Positions 22,590 through 35,000 of a stretch of DNA of 64,000 nt are shown piece by piece (the first letter of the stretch is position 1; the number at the start of each line of letters is the position of its first letter). This DNA comes from Hemerocallis citrina (lineage: Eukaryota; Streptophyta; Magnoliopsida; Asparagales; Asphodelaceae), in NCBI GenBank assembly GCA_017893485.1, contig CM030365.1, positions 31,580,289-31,644,288 of the forward strand, written 5' to 3'. A program made the translations under genes and the position numbers. Under the pieces are notes generated by a model. That model was not told where the DNA came from and searched no databases. It saw only the letters and a list, made by a program, of their open reading frames with translations.

Positions 22590-25012
22590 TGACCCAAACT
22601 GCTCAGTTAAGATCATCACGAAGACCCTGGCTAATTGGTTGGGAAAGGTAATGGACGGTCTCATTAGTAACGAACAAACAGGGTTCATTAAAGGGCGGTG
22701 TATTCAGGATAGTATGGCAATGGCTGAAGAAACTATCCACCACTGCCACACGTCAAATGCTAAGAGCTATCTCCTGAAATTGGACTTTGAGAAAGCATAT
22801 GATTCGGTGGAATGAGATTGTTTCCTGGAAGCACTGGCTGGTAAGGGGTTTGGTGTTAGATGGATCAGACGGTTCCACACATGTGTCACAACCAGCAGAA
22901 CTGCTATTATAGTGAATGAGGTTTCGGGCCAACCTTTTTCGTGTAAACGGGGCCTTAGACAAGGTGACCCCCTTTCCCCCTACTCTTTATCATTGTGGTA
23001 GACGTATTGCGGTCCATGATGGCTAACTGTAGTAGGGCCGGCTGGATAAAGTCAGGGACCAGCGGAGGGAATCACCAAGGTTGCTCTATCCTCCAATATG
23101 CAAACGATACTCTCCTATTTGGAAATGGCAACCTCGGGGAAACCACCGCGTTCAAAAGAATCCTTTATACTTTTGAAGCTTGGTCTGGACTCAGGGTCAA
23201 TTTCCACAAAAGTGCATTCATCCCCATTGCACTGACAACAGAGGAGGCACAGGAGCATGCCACGATTCTTAACTGCTCCATCGAGAGTTTTCCTATTAAA
23301 TACCTGGGGTTACCGTTGAGACCGGGGAAACTAAAGAAGGCGGACAGGTTACCTATCATTGATTGTGTAGAAAACTGACTGATTGGTTGGAAAGGTAAAG
23401 CTCTATCCTTGGGAGGAAGAGTCATGCTTATCAATGCAGTTCTCTCAAATCTTTCCACCTATTATTTGTCCTTTTTTGAAATGCTACGTTGTGTTATCTA
23501 GAGAATTGACCGCACTCGAAAGCAGTTTCTTTGGAAGGGGGCTAACCCGGATAGAGGCGGATATAACCTCATCAGATGGGAAAAAGTTTGCATGAAAAAG
23601 ATACACGGTGGATTAGGGATCATTGACCTGAGAGATATAAATCTGGCTCTCTTGGGAAAATGGTGGTGGAAAGTCTTCCACCCTAATGGAGAAAGATGGC
23701 AAGATTTCATTCAAACATACCTGCACGGGAATGGGATGAGAAATCTGGGTTACAGGGTAGGCCCACGTGTTTCCTGGTTCTGGAGAGGTATCGCTAAGGC
23801 TTACGATCCATTCATGAGCTGTGTGACATCTTCTATTGGGAATGGCAAGCTCACCAGATTCTGGTAGGATAGTGGTGTGGGGGCACATACTTAGTGTCAT
23901 GTTCCCTGACCTATACGACCAGGCAACACAACCGCACTGTACGGTGGCCGCAGCGTGGATAAGTAGTTCGTGGAAACCGGCCTTTAAACATCCCCTTGAC
24001 CCGGGCTCCCAAAACAGGCTCATGGAACTTCAGAACTATATTCCCAGCAATAGAATTATTTGCTCACGGAGTCCCGAAAGGAAATCTTGGGGACTAGAAA
24101 AGAATGATACTTTCACGGTTCGCCCCCTTTACAACCGCATGCACTTTAGAGGTTGTAGCCCGAGGTGGTCGGGCGTAGTTTGGAAGGTGAAAACCCCGCT
24201 GAAAAGTTTTCCTCTGGCTGGTGCTAAATGATGCAATTTTGACTAGAGAGAACCTCTCTAAATGCCAACCGAATCTGGACTCTACCTATGGGTTCTGCAA
24301 TGTTGTCCTAGAAACTAGAGCCCACCTTTTTCTAGAGTGCCCCAGGAGCAAAGCAGTCCTGTAGAGGTACTTTGCGCCCTAGGGACGAGTGAGTGCCCTA
24401 GTAAGTATGAGGACCTGTGGGTAGGACCAAAGTTCGCTACTGAGAGACGAATGATGAAAGAAGCTTGGTTTATTGCTATCGCCGCTACGACCTGGGTACT
24501 TTGGCTAGACAGGAATAATTATTACTTCCGTCGGATACGTAATAGTATTTCTAGTAATTTGACAACATGATGCATTTTATTTCTTGTTGGGCAAATGTTG
24601 CCGCAGCAGGTCCTAGAGGGAGGATCGCGAGCGTCTTCTAGATGGAGGAGTATGATGATGCGGAAATCGAGATGGAGCCGACATTAGACTGAGGCAGGCT
24701 TTGTTGGGCCGGCGCTAGATTGATCCCCACCACTCCAGGGTTTTGTTGGGGGGAGCTTTTTGGTTGGTTTTGTTGTACTTTTGGGAGGAAAGTTAGACGC
24801 TTTGATGTACGTTGTAAAAGCAGATGTGTAGCTTTCACACCCCCTCTTGCTAGGGTGGATTTATGTTTTCTTTTCTGTATTGTAGGCTTTATACTTGGCT
24901 CGGTACTCTGAATTTGTTTTATTAACTTCTTATTAATGAAACAGGGTGGCCATACTCCACCTTTTCCTTAAAAAAAAAAATTTAATAATAAAAATAAAAA
25001 ATAAATAAATAA
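22590..25012 (+). mobile_element. 5'-truncated L1-type LINE in intron 3 of the HAD gene
   Basis: The element begins inside the reverse transcriptase domain and ends in A-rich DNA with (aaat)n at 24967-25015. Its last 80 bp match the tail at 2640-2720. 5' truncation and an A-rich 3' end are typical of LINEs. A possible short target duplication (aaagtg at about 22601 and 25030) is too weak to rely on. It lies antisense to the host gene. Confidence 0.85.
22600..24570 (+). pseudogene. LINE reverse transcriptase and zf-RVT region
   Basis: Blocks include ISNEQTGFIKGRCIQDSM (about 22662), LLKLDFEKAYDSVE followed by a TGA (about 22770-22816), GLRQGDPLSP (about 22952), and QYANDTLLF (23095-23122) at the catalytic FADD position with one Asp replaced by Asn. 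Then come NFHKSAF, YLGLPLRPGK and the thumb (about 23300-23350). From 23590 follow KKIHGGLGIIDLRDINLALLGKWWW and later the zf-RVT type Cys/Trp pattern to about 24560. The protein would prime and copy LINE RNA at the target site. Several frameshifts, stops and the D-to-N change make it inactive. Confidence 0.85.
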
Positions 25013-25472
25013 ATAAATGAAAGGAATAGAAAGTGTTATGATACCCTTAAACCAGACATTGTTGTTCCATAGTTCAGGTAGAGAAGATTGCATAATTCTG
25101 GTATCTTGCTCCTATCTATTCCTAGTTCTTCAGCCATATGATCTGGAAATTAAATTTAAAAAACACAAGACGAAATTAAAGTTTAAACTCACTTAAATGT
25201 TCAAAGGATTCAAGAATTAAGTATAACAGATATTTACTGAAATTACATACCACCAATGTTCTTGAGGACTGAGCTTGCGAGACCAGTACCCAAAGTGTAT
25301 AGAGTGTCATCAAGATCTACAATAAGTTCACATAGATGCATAAGAACTTACTTTAAAATTTGTCAAGTAAAAAATACAATTGCTTCTTTGAAAAGTTACA
25401 GGAAAAAAAAAAACTTGAAGGCATACCGACGACAAGGCAGTCAATCTGTTGGTATAAATCCTTAAATGCCAT

Positions 25473-25753
25473 TTTATGATGTACTAAAAGTTCAAAAATT
25501 ATTTACCATAGTATGAGGGCTATATAAATCTTTTGTAATACAACTCTCAAGTTTAAAATTAATTATCAAATTCATAGGTTGCAATTTGCACATATAGAGA
25601 AAATTGCATCATCATTTCCTATGACAGAACCCAAGAAGTTCAACACAATCCGGTCTTAGAGCATCTCCAATGGGGTACATCTCTATAATAGAATATTTCC
25701 AAAAATATTCGAATTTAGAGATGAGAAAATTGAGCTTCACTTCAACTATGTCA
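25473..25753. other. 5' flank of the HAD gene with MITE-like end
   Basis: The 180 bp next to the HAD start codon would hold its promoter, but I see no clear minus-strand TATA. At about 25659 the phrase agagcatctccaatggggta resembles the terminal motif of common plant MITEs, and the matching end is not seen. Element C starts at 25754. Confidence 0.35.
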
Positions 25754-25991
25754 TGTAATACCCCGTAATTAAGAGTGTATATATATATAACATTATTTGG
25801 AAATATAATAATATATATATCAATATAATAAATAACAAAGAAAAGCTATCAAGTGGCTCTCATTCATTAGTAAGAAAATCAATGGTTCAGATTAAGCTCC
25901 CAAAAAATATTTTTCTCCCCCAAAAGATTCTCCCCAAAACTCAAATTCTAATCCCCTCGCCCAAAACAACTCCTTTATTTATTTATTTAAT

Positions 25992-25995
<4 letters not shown>

Positions 25996-26033
<38 letters not shown>
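25996..26033. repeat. (CT)n microsatellite
   Basis: An uninterrupted ct dinucleotide run follows an attt-rich stretch. The second LTR copy has a shorter version at about 55810-55823. Confidence 0.95.
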
Positions 26034-26037
<4 letters not shown>

Positions 26038-27343
26038 TCAGATCAGTTTGTTCCCTCTATTCCCCAAATCGGAGAGCTCCAATTTCTCTTTCTCTTTCTC
26101 TCCCTAAAACCATTTTCTTAAACCTTGGCTTCCATTCCATTGGCGAAGCCTCCATCATCCTCTCAAGCGCGAATCTCAAAACAAATTCAAATTCAAATCC
26201 AGTGTCGAACCCCAATCAAGAAGTCGTCGCCGATATCTGATCCGCTGCTGATTCCGTATCGACGACTTCCCTCCACCAAATCGAGCGTGAAACTCAAGTG
26301 ACTCCGTATCGGCGACTCCCCTCCATCAAATCGAGAGCATCTACATGCGATGCGGCGACTCTTATTTCATCTTATTAAACGAATTCTCATTCTAATTTTT
26401 AATTTTGTGTCTGCAGGGGATTACTCAGTTTTTTGCTGACTCGAATTTTGTGTGTGCATGAGATCTAAGTTCAGAGAGAGATTGTTTTATTTTTGGGTTT
26501 AAATTTTTTTAATTTGGAGATTTATTTGATGAGTTTTTTATTGGTTTGATTTAAGGTATATACAAGTGAGAGATGGATTATTTGGTGGCCTCAATTTGGG
26601 ATTCCAAACCATAGCAGGACAGGTAAGCTGATCAGTAACCTAAAATAACTTGACAAATATGCAACATTAATTTCTTTACTACAAGAGAATATACTATCGT
26701 GAAGTGTTCCCTTCACTGGTTATTAGAAATCATGGATAACATAACATATAAGAACTTTTAGTGTATGTTTAGATATATAGGATTGTGATGACTGAAGTTT
26801 ACCAGTGAAGGGTGCAAACTCCCCACTCAAGAAAGACAGCTAAATTAAAATTTTTATTAACCCATTTTGATTTTTTTTATAAAGATGCAGTGGGGAGACA
26901 AAGTGGAGATAAAAGAAATGATTAGTTTGGATTAGAGTTTTGAGAACTTCATGTATTACATTTTGGTTGAAATAATATATGAGGTATTTCAATTGCAAAC
27001 TGAGTCTGAGACAAACAAATGTTTAGATTATTGTATTGTAGATACCTTCACACCTGCGTTTGGGTTACCATTGTATTTAGACATGCTCACAGTGGTTATG
27101 GAATTAGAGTAAGATCTATAAAACCTATATAATCATATCCTTGCATAACTATTACAAGTATCTAAAGGTGATGCTGAAGTTAAAAAAAATTGTATGCAGT
27201 GTTTCTAACAAACTATATGCATTCCAGGTAAGTTCAAGCTAATGATCAAGAAGGCGATGGTTGAGCTTAAAGACAGATATGCTGCTTCCTCATATAATAT
27301 GTTTCCTACTTCAATTAATTGCTGGACCTCTAAAATTATTTTA
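26034..27343. other. Insert-like region in the C LTR with exon/intron-like texture
   Basis: A C-rich block (26040-26350) with gtatcgacgact/gtatcggcgact direct repeats is followed by ttaattttgtgtctgcagg, which looks like a splice acceptor. The rest is AT-rich. It has no counterpart in the other C copy and ends at the Helitron terminus, so it may be captured host sequence. I recognise no protein. Confidence 0.35.
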
Positions 27344-27407
27344 TATAATCAAACCAGGTGCACCGTTCCGAAGACATGTCGTAGGCACGTGTCAACGGCA
27401 AACCTAG
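27344..27407 (+). mobile_element. Helitron 3' terminus
   Basis: Sequence around gttccgaagacatgtcgtag, then gcacgtgtcaacggcaaacc, ending CTAG (27404-27407) and followed by T, matches the Helitron ends at 56.1-56.26 kb. The hairpin here is weakened by substitutions. A 5' terminus was not identified, so the element's size is unknown. Confidence 0.6.
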
Positions 27408-27904
27408 TATATATATCAATTGAAGAAAGTGGTAGTTGGCCTATAGATTTTGTGTATGGGGGCTTGAGTGTCAGAAATATGGCCAGGGAATTGAATGAAG
27501 ATGAGTATTAGTGAGTGGGGGTTGTGTTACCACATGTTCCCGTAAATACATATTTCATAAATATTTTCGGTGTCTTGATTATTTATAAATTCATTTTGTA
27601 TTAAATTCGTTCTGGATCTTCAATTAAAATATTTTCTAATAAAAAATTATATTTATTTCAAATAATGGTGTATTTTAATTTTATTTTCTATTTCTTATTG
27701 ATCGACTATTTATATTTGAGCCCAAATCAAATGTATTATTACTATTTGAATTAGTTTAATAAATTCGTTAAAACCAAATCTTATTTATTATGTAATCTTA
27801 TTATTACTACTTCTTGATTATTTATTAAAAAAAAATCCATTTCTATTCATTAATCGTATTTGTAGTTATTTTCAAATAATTTTTATATTGTAATACTATC
27901 CTAT

Positions 27905-28020
27905 TTTGTATATGACCTTATTATTATTACTATTATTATCATTATTGTTATTATTATTATTGTTATTATTATTATTGTAATTACTATGGTTATTATTATT
28001 ATTATTATTATTATTACTTT
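27905..28020. repeat. (TTA)n-rich microsatellite
   Basis: A tract of tta/att triplets is broken by single G or C changes, within AT-rich LTR sequence. Confidence 0.9.
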
Positions 28021-31000
28021 TGACTGTTTATTTATTTAGAATTCATCTTTTGTTATTTATTATTATGAAAGCCTATAGATCTTAATATTTTATTATTATT
28101 GGAGTATGGATTTTATGTATACTATTTGATTTAATTAATTAATATGTACTACTATATTGTTACATTTTGGCCAAATCGAATCCCATCTTATTTATTTTGT
28201 GAATCCATACATTCTATTGTGTTTATTAATAGTTGAGTATTAATGTAATGCATATTATTTGATTTAATTGCTATATCATATTACTATTGATTTATTTATT
28301 CAATTTTTAATCTAAATCCTATTTTTTCACTATTGGATTTGGAACTGCTGACCCTAAACCCACTACCCAATAACCCGTTAACCCTCACCTAACCCTATAT
28401 ATACCATATTCAACCCCCTAACCCTAGCCCTGTGCAACCCCTACCCTGCAGCCGCAAAACCCCTTGATCCCTGTTCATCTTCAACCCCTCATCTCCCTTC
28501 TTCTTCTTCTCTAGTTGATCCCGAACCTAACTCGCCTCCCCGTCGTCGACTCCACCAACGACCTCCTGTAGCTGTCGCTTCCCGACTGCGACCACCATCA
28601 CCGCAACCACCTGCATTATCATCCTCATCCCGATCATCCTGCCTTCCTCTCCTCGAAGTCCTCTGCACCCTCATCGCGATCACCACCGAACCAACCAGTC
28701 CGTCGACCCACACCCTCGCACCTTTGACCACCGCCTTCCTCCATTGCTGCTCACCACCGAACCCATCACCTTCACCCTCCTTACTCTGTTTCCTTCCAAA
28801 ACAGGGTCCATCACTGTCGCCAAAACCATCGAAGCTTCGCCGCTTGCCGCCCTCGATCGAAGCAACCCATCGACGGTCAAGCACCGCCATTGCCGAACCC
28901 ATCCTCCACACCCCCGCCTTACCGTCCCCTTCGCTGTCGCAGCCCACTGTCGATTGCACCACCATGCCGTCGAAGCCGAAGCCACTATCCCCACTGCTCT
29001 CTCTCTCTCCCCGTGCACAGCAACCGTCACCGTGCTTATTGTTTGCTGTTGTGGGGATCTATTGTTGCTGGTCGTCGATCTCGCTGTTCTTGCGATCGGG
29101 CTACTGTGTTACTTGCACATAGTTTTCACGTGCTTTTGCAGGTACATGAGTTGGTTGTACGTGAGTTGCACGTGGGCCATCGGAATCCTAATCCCGTTAT
29201 TCTATTTTAACATTCGTATTCATCCAATCAAGGCAAGTCACTTCCCTCTTGAATTGCATGTTGTGTCAAATTCAAGGTTTTATTGAAACTCCATAAGTAG
29301 ATCATAAATTATTCATTGTATTGTTATATTATCTATCTTTCGTCGAGTATATTGAGGGTTTACACGAGCTAACCTAAGATATTCTTGACTTCATGCCATT
29401 TGACTCTAAAATATCGAATCTTTTATGCATTCATGTAGTATTGATAATAGAAGTTATTCATGCATAATACCACACAAATAAACTATTGTAGAATTGATTA
29501 TTAGGTTGTTGTGCTTGAATGATTGATTGATGCCTCATTGATGTTAAACTAGTGTATGGATGTATTCTTCATTGTGCTTACCATGTTATTGTGTTTACCA
29601 CGCTAAATATAAGATTTTTAACAATTGAGTTAAAGTTCATCATGTTTAGATTGCTTATATTTCATAAAATATGTTGAACCCTGATTTTCACTATCTACTT
29701 GGAATTTGTGAGACCTTTTTGGCCCAGTATTTGACATAAAAATTTATAGTTTTATAAAAGAAAATTGTAGCCCTGTGTTTCTACTTTCTAGAACATCTAA
29801 AATATTTGAATTCCAAGTTTTATTGCAAGAGTTATGGTGTTTTTACTACAGCTGCCTTTTACTTTCAGAATTTTTGATTCATGTATCTCTTCATGTTTAA
29901 GTTATTAAAAAGCTAAGTTAATGTTAGAATATTGCCCTGATAATTTTCAGATTATTATTCAACATGATTACGGTCTTGAAAAATATTTTTGATGAATTTA
30001 AAATTGGATTTTCACTGATTTTACAAATATAACAACTTGATCTTGATTTTCGGTTAGAACGTGTAATCTGTAAAGAATAATGTAATTAACCTATCTATTG
30101 TTATCGGATTTCGTATTTTAAATATACATTGGAACCGGGCAAGAGTCTACTTTCTAGAACTTCTGACGGATCCAGTTTTGGATTTCTGTAGCAGTGGAAA
30201 ACTTGATTTTGGTACAGTAACCTATCGCTGTCCATAATTATGTTTGCATATTTTCTTAATATAATTGTATATACATCGTTATATTAAATTGATTGAAGTG
30301 TATAAATTGCATTGCATGATCCTAATATACTATTGTCACCATTCTAATTGTCTCATTCTAATTGATCGTCCTATTGTTACTTCTATTGATATCATCGTTT
30401 TCGAAATTTTTCTAAATTGCATAATATATTGATTGCATCGATAAAATGTTTGACAAGCCGGAGTTTAAGGGTGGCCAGTAGTGGATAATATAAGAGACTG
30501 TACTCGGAAAGGACCTCGTGGTTTCCCTATTATTACTGAACAACTGAATAACTGGGTAACTGAATAAGTGGATAACTACATATTATTCATTGGACATTGA
30601 TACTGAATAACTGAATAACTGAATACTGAAAATTGTTTACATGTTTTCCCAAGTACATGATCTATAGAATTCACCACTAGAGTCAAAACAACATTGATTG
30701 CATGCACCGACCTGTGGTATAAGACGTAGTAGTACGTGCATTAGTTATGCTAAAAACTAATAGACTTAAGGATTGACACAATATTGATACTGCATATTGA
30801 ACATCATCATTGCTATTAATATTGAACATTGTTATTGATACCGACATCGACCATTGAGTATTGACATCGAATATTGAAATATCCTTTATTGTTATACCCA
30901 TCGCATTGTTACCATTGATATTGATTATTGCTATCGTCCATTGTTATTGACTCTTATTGTTTTATTGAATTCATTGTTATACCGTATTTCCATTGTTCAT

Positions 31001-31544
31001 TGCTTTCTCTACTTGTTGTCCATGACTTCCTCTAAGGATAATTTTTCTCCTCTTTTTAGATGAGGTATTCACAGGTTATCAAGGTGAGTTACCTGCAGGA
31101 CTTGGAGAACAATCTTTCTGAGGATTTATGGCTTTCTAGATTTGATCGTTATTTTACTGGACATCCTGTATTGAGTTTTATTAACATTGTATTATGGGCT
31201 TTTGACCCGAAGATTGTTATTTTATTTCCAGACGTTAGATTATCATATTCGGTTATTTCATATTTTATTCCAAGTATTATTATTCATTGGATTGTTCTTA
31301 TTGCATGCATGTTTGTATTTATCTTGTTATATTGTTGAGTTGAACAATAACAGCTTATGGGTGACGCAAGTCATTCGCTTGGCCAATGTCACATGCTTGT
31401 GTTTCGTATTTTTTGGAAGCGGGGCATGACAGGTTGGCTACATTTGGAGTGGGCCCCCAGGGTGTGGCTGCTCACATGAGCAAGGAAAGAGAGAATTGGA
31501 GTGTGCTATGTATGCGTGCACGTGTGGTGGTGTGGGGCTTCTTA

Positions 31545-31590
31545 GTCCCACATCGGTGGGGGGGGATTGAAATTGAGTATATATATATAT
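31545..31590 (+). promoter_or_regulatory. USE plus TATA motif pair (plant snRNA-type promoter)
   Basis: gtcccacatcg at 31545-31555 is an exact match to the plant snRNA upstream element, and a TATA run begins at 31578, about 23 bp downstream. This spacing fits Pol III type snRNA genes. The DNA after it is not U6 or another snRNA I know. Confidence 0.45.
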
Positions 31591-31700
31591 ATATATAGTT
31601 GCCAATGATCCAAGAGCACCTACTAAGCTAGAGCACTTTTGGTGAGGTTGTGCCCTGTGATGGGACTCTAGTTAAGTTCTGTAGGGTTAGGGACGTTACA

Positions 31701-31925
31701 AATAGTATCATAGCCGACTTTCGACACCGATCATGGATAAGAGTAGGAGAGGTACCCCAGAGATGGAGCTAGTAGATGTACACTGGTAGGTAATCAGAGT
31801 CCCGGGTAGGACTGTACAACTAGCAGAATCAAAATACTCTACTCCAAATTGGCTAGAAAGGGATCCTGGATCAGGTTGCAAATCCCGGGCTGAGCGAGAA
31901 CGCTGAGTTCTGAAGGGGGGGTGTG
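31701..31925 (+). mobile_element. Internal remnant of element C (primer site to polypurine tract)
   Basis: tagtatcatagcc at 31703-31715 is a degenerate tRNA-Met primer site. Then 200 bp contain ATGGATAAGAGTAGG and a short frame, ending in LKGGV-like sequence with the polypurine tract aagggggggg (31912-31921) just before the second LTR at 31926. Gag and pol are absent, so the element is a deletion derivative or a non-autonomous form with almost no interior. Confidence 0.65.
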
Positions 31926-31946
31926 TGTAACACCCTGTGCTTAAGA

Positions 31947-31980
<34 letters not shown>

Positions 31981-32075
31981 AAACACAAAGAAAGCTATCA
32001 AGTGCCTCTCATTCAATAGGGTTGCAATCAATGGTCCAGATCTAACCTCACAAAACATATTTTCCTGGCCAAAAG
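31926..32075 (+). repeat. 3' LTR of element C, left fragment
   Basis: TGTAACACCCTGTGCTTAAG, a TA repeat and agctatcaagtg.cctctcattca match 25754-25895. It is interrupted after aaaag (32071-32075) by element A. Confidence 0.75.
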
Positions 32076-35000
32076 TGTAATACCCTAAACTTTCATTTTA
32101 ATAAAAATATTGATTTTCACGTATTGTGCACGTGTAAATTTCATATGTATATTTATTTATTTATTTTTATATATAAAATTTCATTTTTGTAGTATGAACA
32201 ATTATTTTCTTCCTTTATTTATATAAAAGCCTATTTTGTAAAGCCTAAAACACTATTTCTTAGTTTGAGTCCACTTTAATAAATTATATTTTGGTCCCAC
32301 AAGTCTAAGCCCACTATTTGTGAAGCCCAAAAATTTAATTAATCACTTAAATGGTCACACTTTGTCATGTAGACACAATTTGTGAACAATTGATTAATTA
32401 AAATTGTACAAACATCAAATAGGGAGTACTAGGGGGTACGTGCATGCACGTAGTGTGCAATGCACACCATGTGGAGGCCGGATTGTGCATGGGAGTGATG
32501 GGGAGTGGGTGTGTGTGTGCATGGGTAGTTTTTTTGAGTATGGGGGGTTGCTAAAGCTTCCCCTCCTATCCTAGCCATCCATCCTTTAACCATCCAATTA
32601 ATCCTATCCCTCCAATCCATCCTAGAACTAGTATAAATACCCCCTACCTATTTGTATTTTACACTAAGAAATTATTGAAAGAAAGAAAATTATATAGGAG
32701 AAATATATTAGAGTGAGTGTGAGTGTGTGTGTTTCCTACATTGGAAGCCGGCCCATCTTTTTCCACAAGGAGTTCTCGGTTTTGGCAAGGAAGCAAGAAG
32801 AAGGATCTTTTGCATCACAATCTTGGAGGAGAAGGCACTCTCTCGCATTCTCGGGAACTCTAGGAGCTTTTAATTGGCTTTTTCTCCAAAAAGGTGGGTG
32901 TTTCTCATGACTTCTAAAGTCGAAATCATGTTAGGAATGAATTGAATGGTTATTAAAAAGCAACTAGTTGAAATGAAATCCATGTTGCCTAATTAGAGGA
33001 GAATTGATAAACTAGTAGATGTGTGTTCATTTGGTTGCTAGATTTATTAATTATGAGTGAAAGTGGATGTTTCACATTGTTTGTAATATTAGAATGCATG
33101 CTAAGTATATTTTAATTGCAATTATGTGAATTAACTAGTAAGAGATTGGAACCATGTTTGTTAATTAAAGTATTAAAGTAGAATGGTATTTTAGCTAGAG
33201 ATGAATTGATGGAATAATTTACTAAGAGATAATTGTTAATTGTTGTAGTAGAATTATCCATTTTTGTATGCCATATGAGTGTTAGAATAAATGAAAAGAG
33301 TGTATTTTTGCAAACAAATGATTGAATGCATCATGTGTAAATTAGTTGGTAAAATAGAAGTTTTATTCATTAAGAGAGATGATTTTGTGCTCTAAAAACA
33401 TCATAGTTGTCAATAAGTAAGAGAACATTAATGTAGTGATTTTTTTTTGTGCAAATCTATCCCTAATTATGAAGAAGTATGCTTTAGTTCTCAAATGTCG
33501 AAATTTTGATCATGTAATACAAACTAAGGCTAAAATATATGTTTTAAAGAGTTTAAAATACTCATAAAAATACTGGTTACTGTAGAATTGAATGTATTTT
33601 AATTCTAGAAATTTTTGTTTTCAAAAGAGGAGAAAAAGAGACAATTTTGGTTTGAGATTTCATGAATTATAACTACGAACAGAGAGCAAAATCAAAATCC
33701 AAATTAATTACTATCAAAACGAATTGGCCACTTAGACCAACTGGTCATTAGAGCTTTTGGCCGCTACAGTAAAGAGGAGGTCTCGGGTTCGATACTGTGG
33801 CTTTGTTTTTATTTTTTGGTTAAAAACCCAAATAGTCGAGAGTCGATACTTAGGATTATAACCCCTAGTTATATCGTTCAGCGGCTTTGGCGCGTTGGTC
33901 TTGTGCGCTGTCTGTGTGACTGCTGGTTGTGGGTTCGAATCCGGTTGGGGGTTTGAGTTTAAAAAAAATGTTTTTTTGTTTGTGGGGTTTTTTGATTAAT
34001 TGAGTTTTAAAAATGGATAAAAATTGGGAAAAATATTGATTAGTTACTGAAAAATTATTAGGACTTTATGAGAAAAATTTATATAACTTTTGATAATGTG
34101 TGAGTAAGAAATTGGGGGTTTTGCAAGAAAGGACTTCTTTTTGAAATCAAATTGTCTTTTTAAATAAAGGAAAAACAAATGAGATTTTTAAGTTATAAAG
34201 ATGAAAAATTAGTAATGAGAAATTTTTGAAAGTGTGATTGGTGTAATTAATTGGACTTCTAATTTGTGCTTGTAGTAAGATTTTGAAATGAGAAGAATAG
34301 ATTTGTGGAATACATGAATTATTGATTACTACTGGTTGAAATTTATTCTTACACATAAATTGCACGTGAAGTTGAATTATCGATTGTGATGAGTTATGAA
34401 AGATGTGAATACATGAATACTATGCTTATGAAAATATGAATTGTGATTAATCATGAAAAGACCTTATGAGTATGAAAAGCTCGATATTGTAATTATGAGT
34501 TGAAATTAAGAATTAGGGTATAGCCAAGCCTTATACCGGCAATAAAAGAACTGTGGAAGGATATTTGAAATGAGAAGACCAAGGTTTGGGTCATGTGAAT
34601 TAAATGAATAAGACCGGTATAGTAGGAGTGCTACACTCTAAGGGTTGATTTTATTCATGATTCAATTAAACTAAGGATTAGATACATAGTGAAGATGTGA
34701 TGAAAATACGAGAAAAACATTGAGTATGAGGGCCATTGGATTGGCGGCGTGAGACTATTCACAAGATGTCGCATGATGCGTCATAATAGGGCGTGGATAC
34801 TGTTGTAGAGTACCATCCCGGTGGCGACGCTCGTGGGGTGTTTGACGACTGTGGGTGGTGTCATGTCTATGGTAGAAGCTGAATTACCACAGGATGTCTG
34901 AATGATGAGTAATGTGTCAGTGCGTTAGGATTCCCTCCAGGGCACCTAGACATGATTTCGTAGGTCAGAAAACATTTAGGATACTTACCATAGTTACAGT

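Larger units (their letters stand above)
22313..25472 (-). pseudogene. HAD-family pyrimidine 5'-nucleotidase-like gene, five exons, broken
   Basis: Five minus-strand exons join in the order of plant SDT1-like HAD hydrolases, which dephosphorylate nucleotides or related phosphoesters. Exon 1 is 25427-25472 (MAFKDLYQQIDCLVV). Exon 2 is 25251-25316 (DLDDTLYTLGTGLASSVLK), holding motif I with the nucleophile Asp. Exon 3 is 25045-25142 (MAEELGIDRSKIPELC, NYGTTMSGLR). Exon 4 is 22501-22538 (AIGYSFNYDDYH). Exon 5 is 22313-22400 (FINGKLPYEKLKPDPVL, LLLSLPIRKL). All donors are GT, and the acceptors of exons 2, 3 and 5 are AG in phase. At exon 4 the expected CAG|GCA reads CAAGCA, which shifts the acceptor by one base and breaks the frame. 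Intron 3 holds a LINE in opposite orientation. Exons beyond exon 5 (motifs II-IV, about 170 more residues in the family) are missing at the Copia remnant. Confidence 0.85.
25754..31700 (+). repeat. 5' LTR of element C, very long, probably with insertions
   Basis: It starts TGTAATACCCCGTAATTAAG after a putative target site tgtca (25749-25753). The first part (25754-26030) matches the second LTR copy at 31926-32075 plus 55736-55835. A TATA (tatatata, 28396-28403) is followed by a C/T-rich leader. The 3' boundary is either gttaca at 31700, followed by a degenerate tRNA-Met primer site, or gggcatgaca at 31431. GC-rich frames at 28489-29286 run open on both strands, as GC-rich leaders do, and are not genes. 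A Helitron end lies inside at 27407, so part of this length is inserted DNA. Confidence 0.6.

Noticed and set aside
25256..25465. 69-codon plus-strand frame
   Set aside because: It is the antisense shadow of exons 1 and 2 of the HAD gene.
28489..29286. Overlapping long open frames on both strands (up to 180 codons)
   Set aside because: The region is C-rich leader sequence after a TATA box in LTR C. Frames are open on both strands because of base composition, and no domain or conserved peptide is visible.
30480..30990. attga/actgaataa-rich stretch as a tandem repeat
   Set aside because: Words recur but without a stable period, so it is low-complexity AT-rich LTR sequence.
33880..33955. tRNA gene suggested by GGTTCGAATCC
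   Set aside because: Only a B-box-like motif is convincing. The acceptor stem and anticodon arm do not fold.
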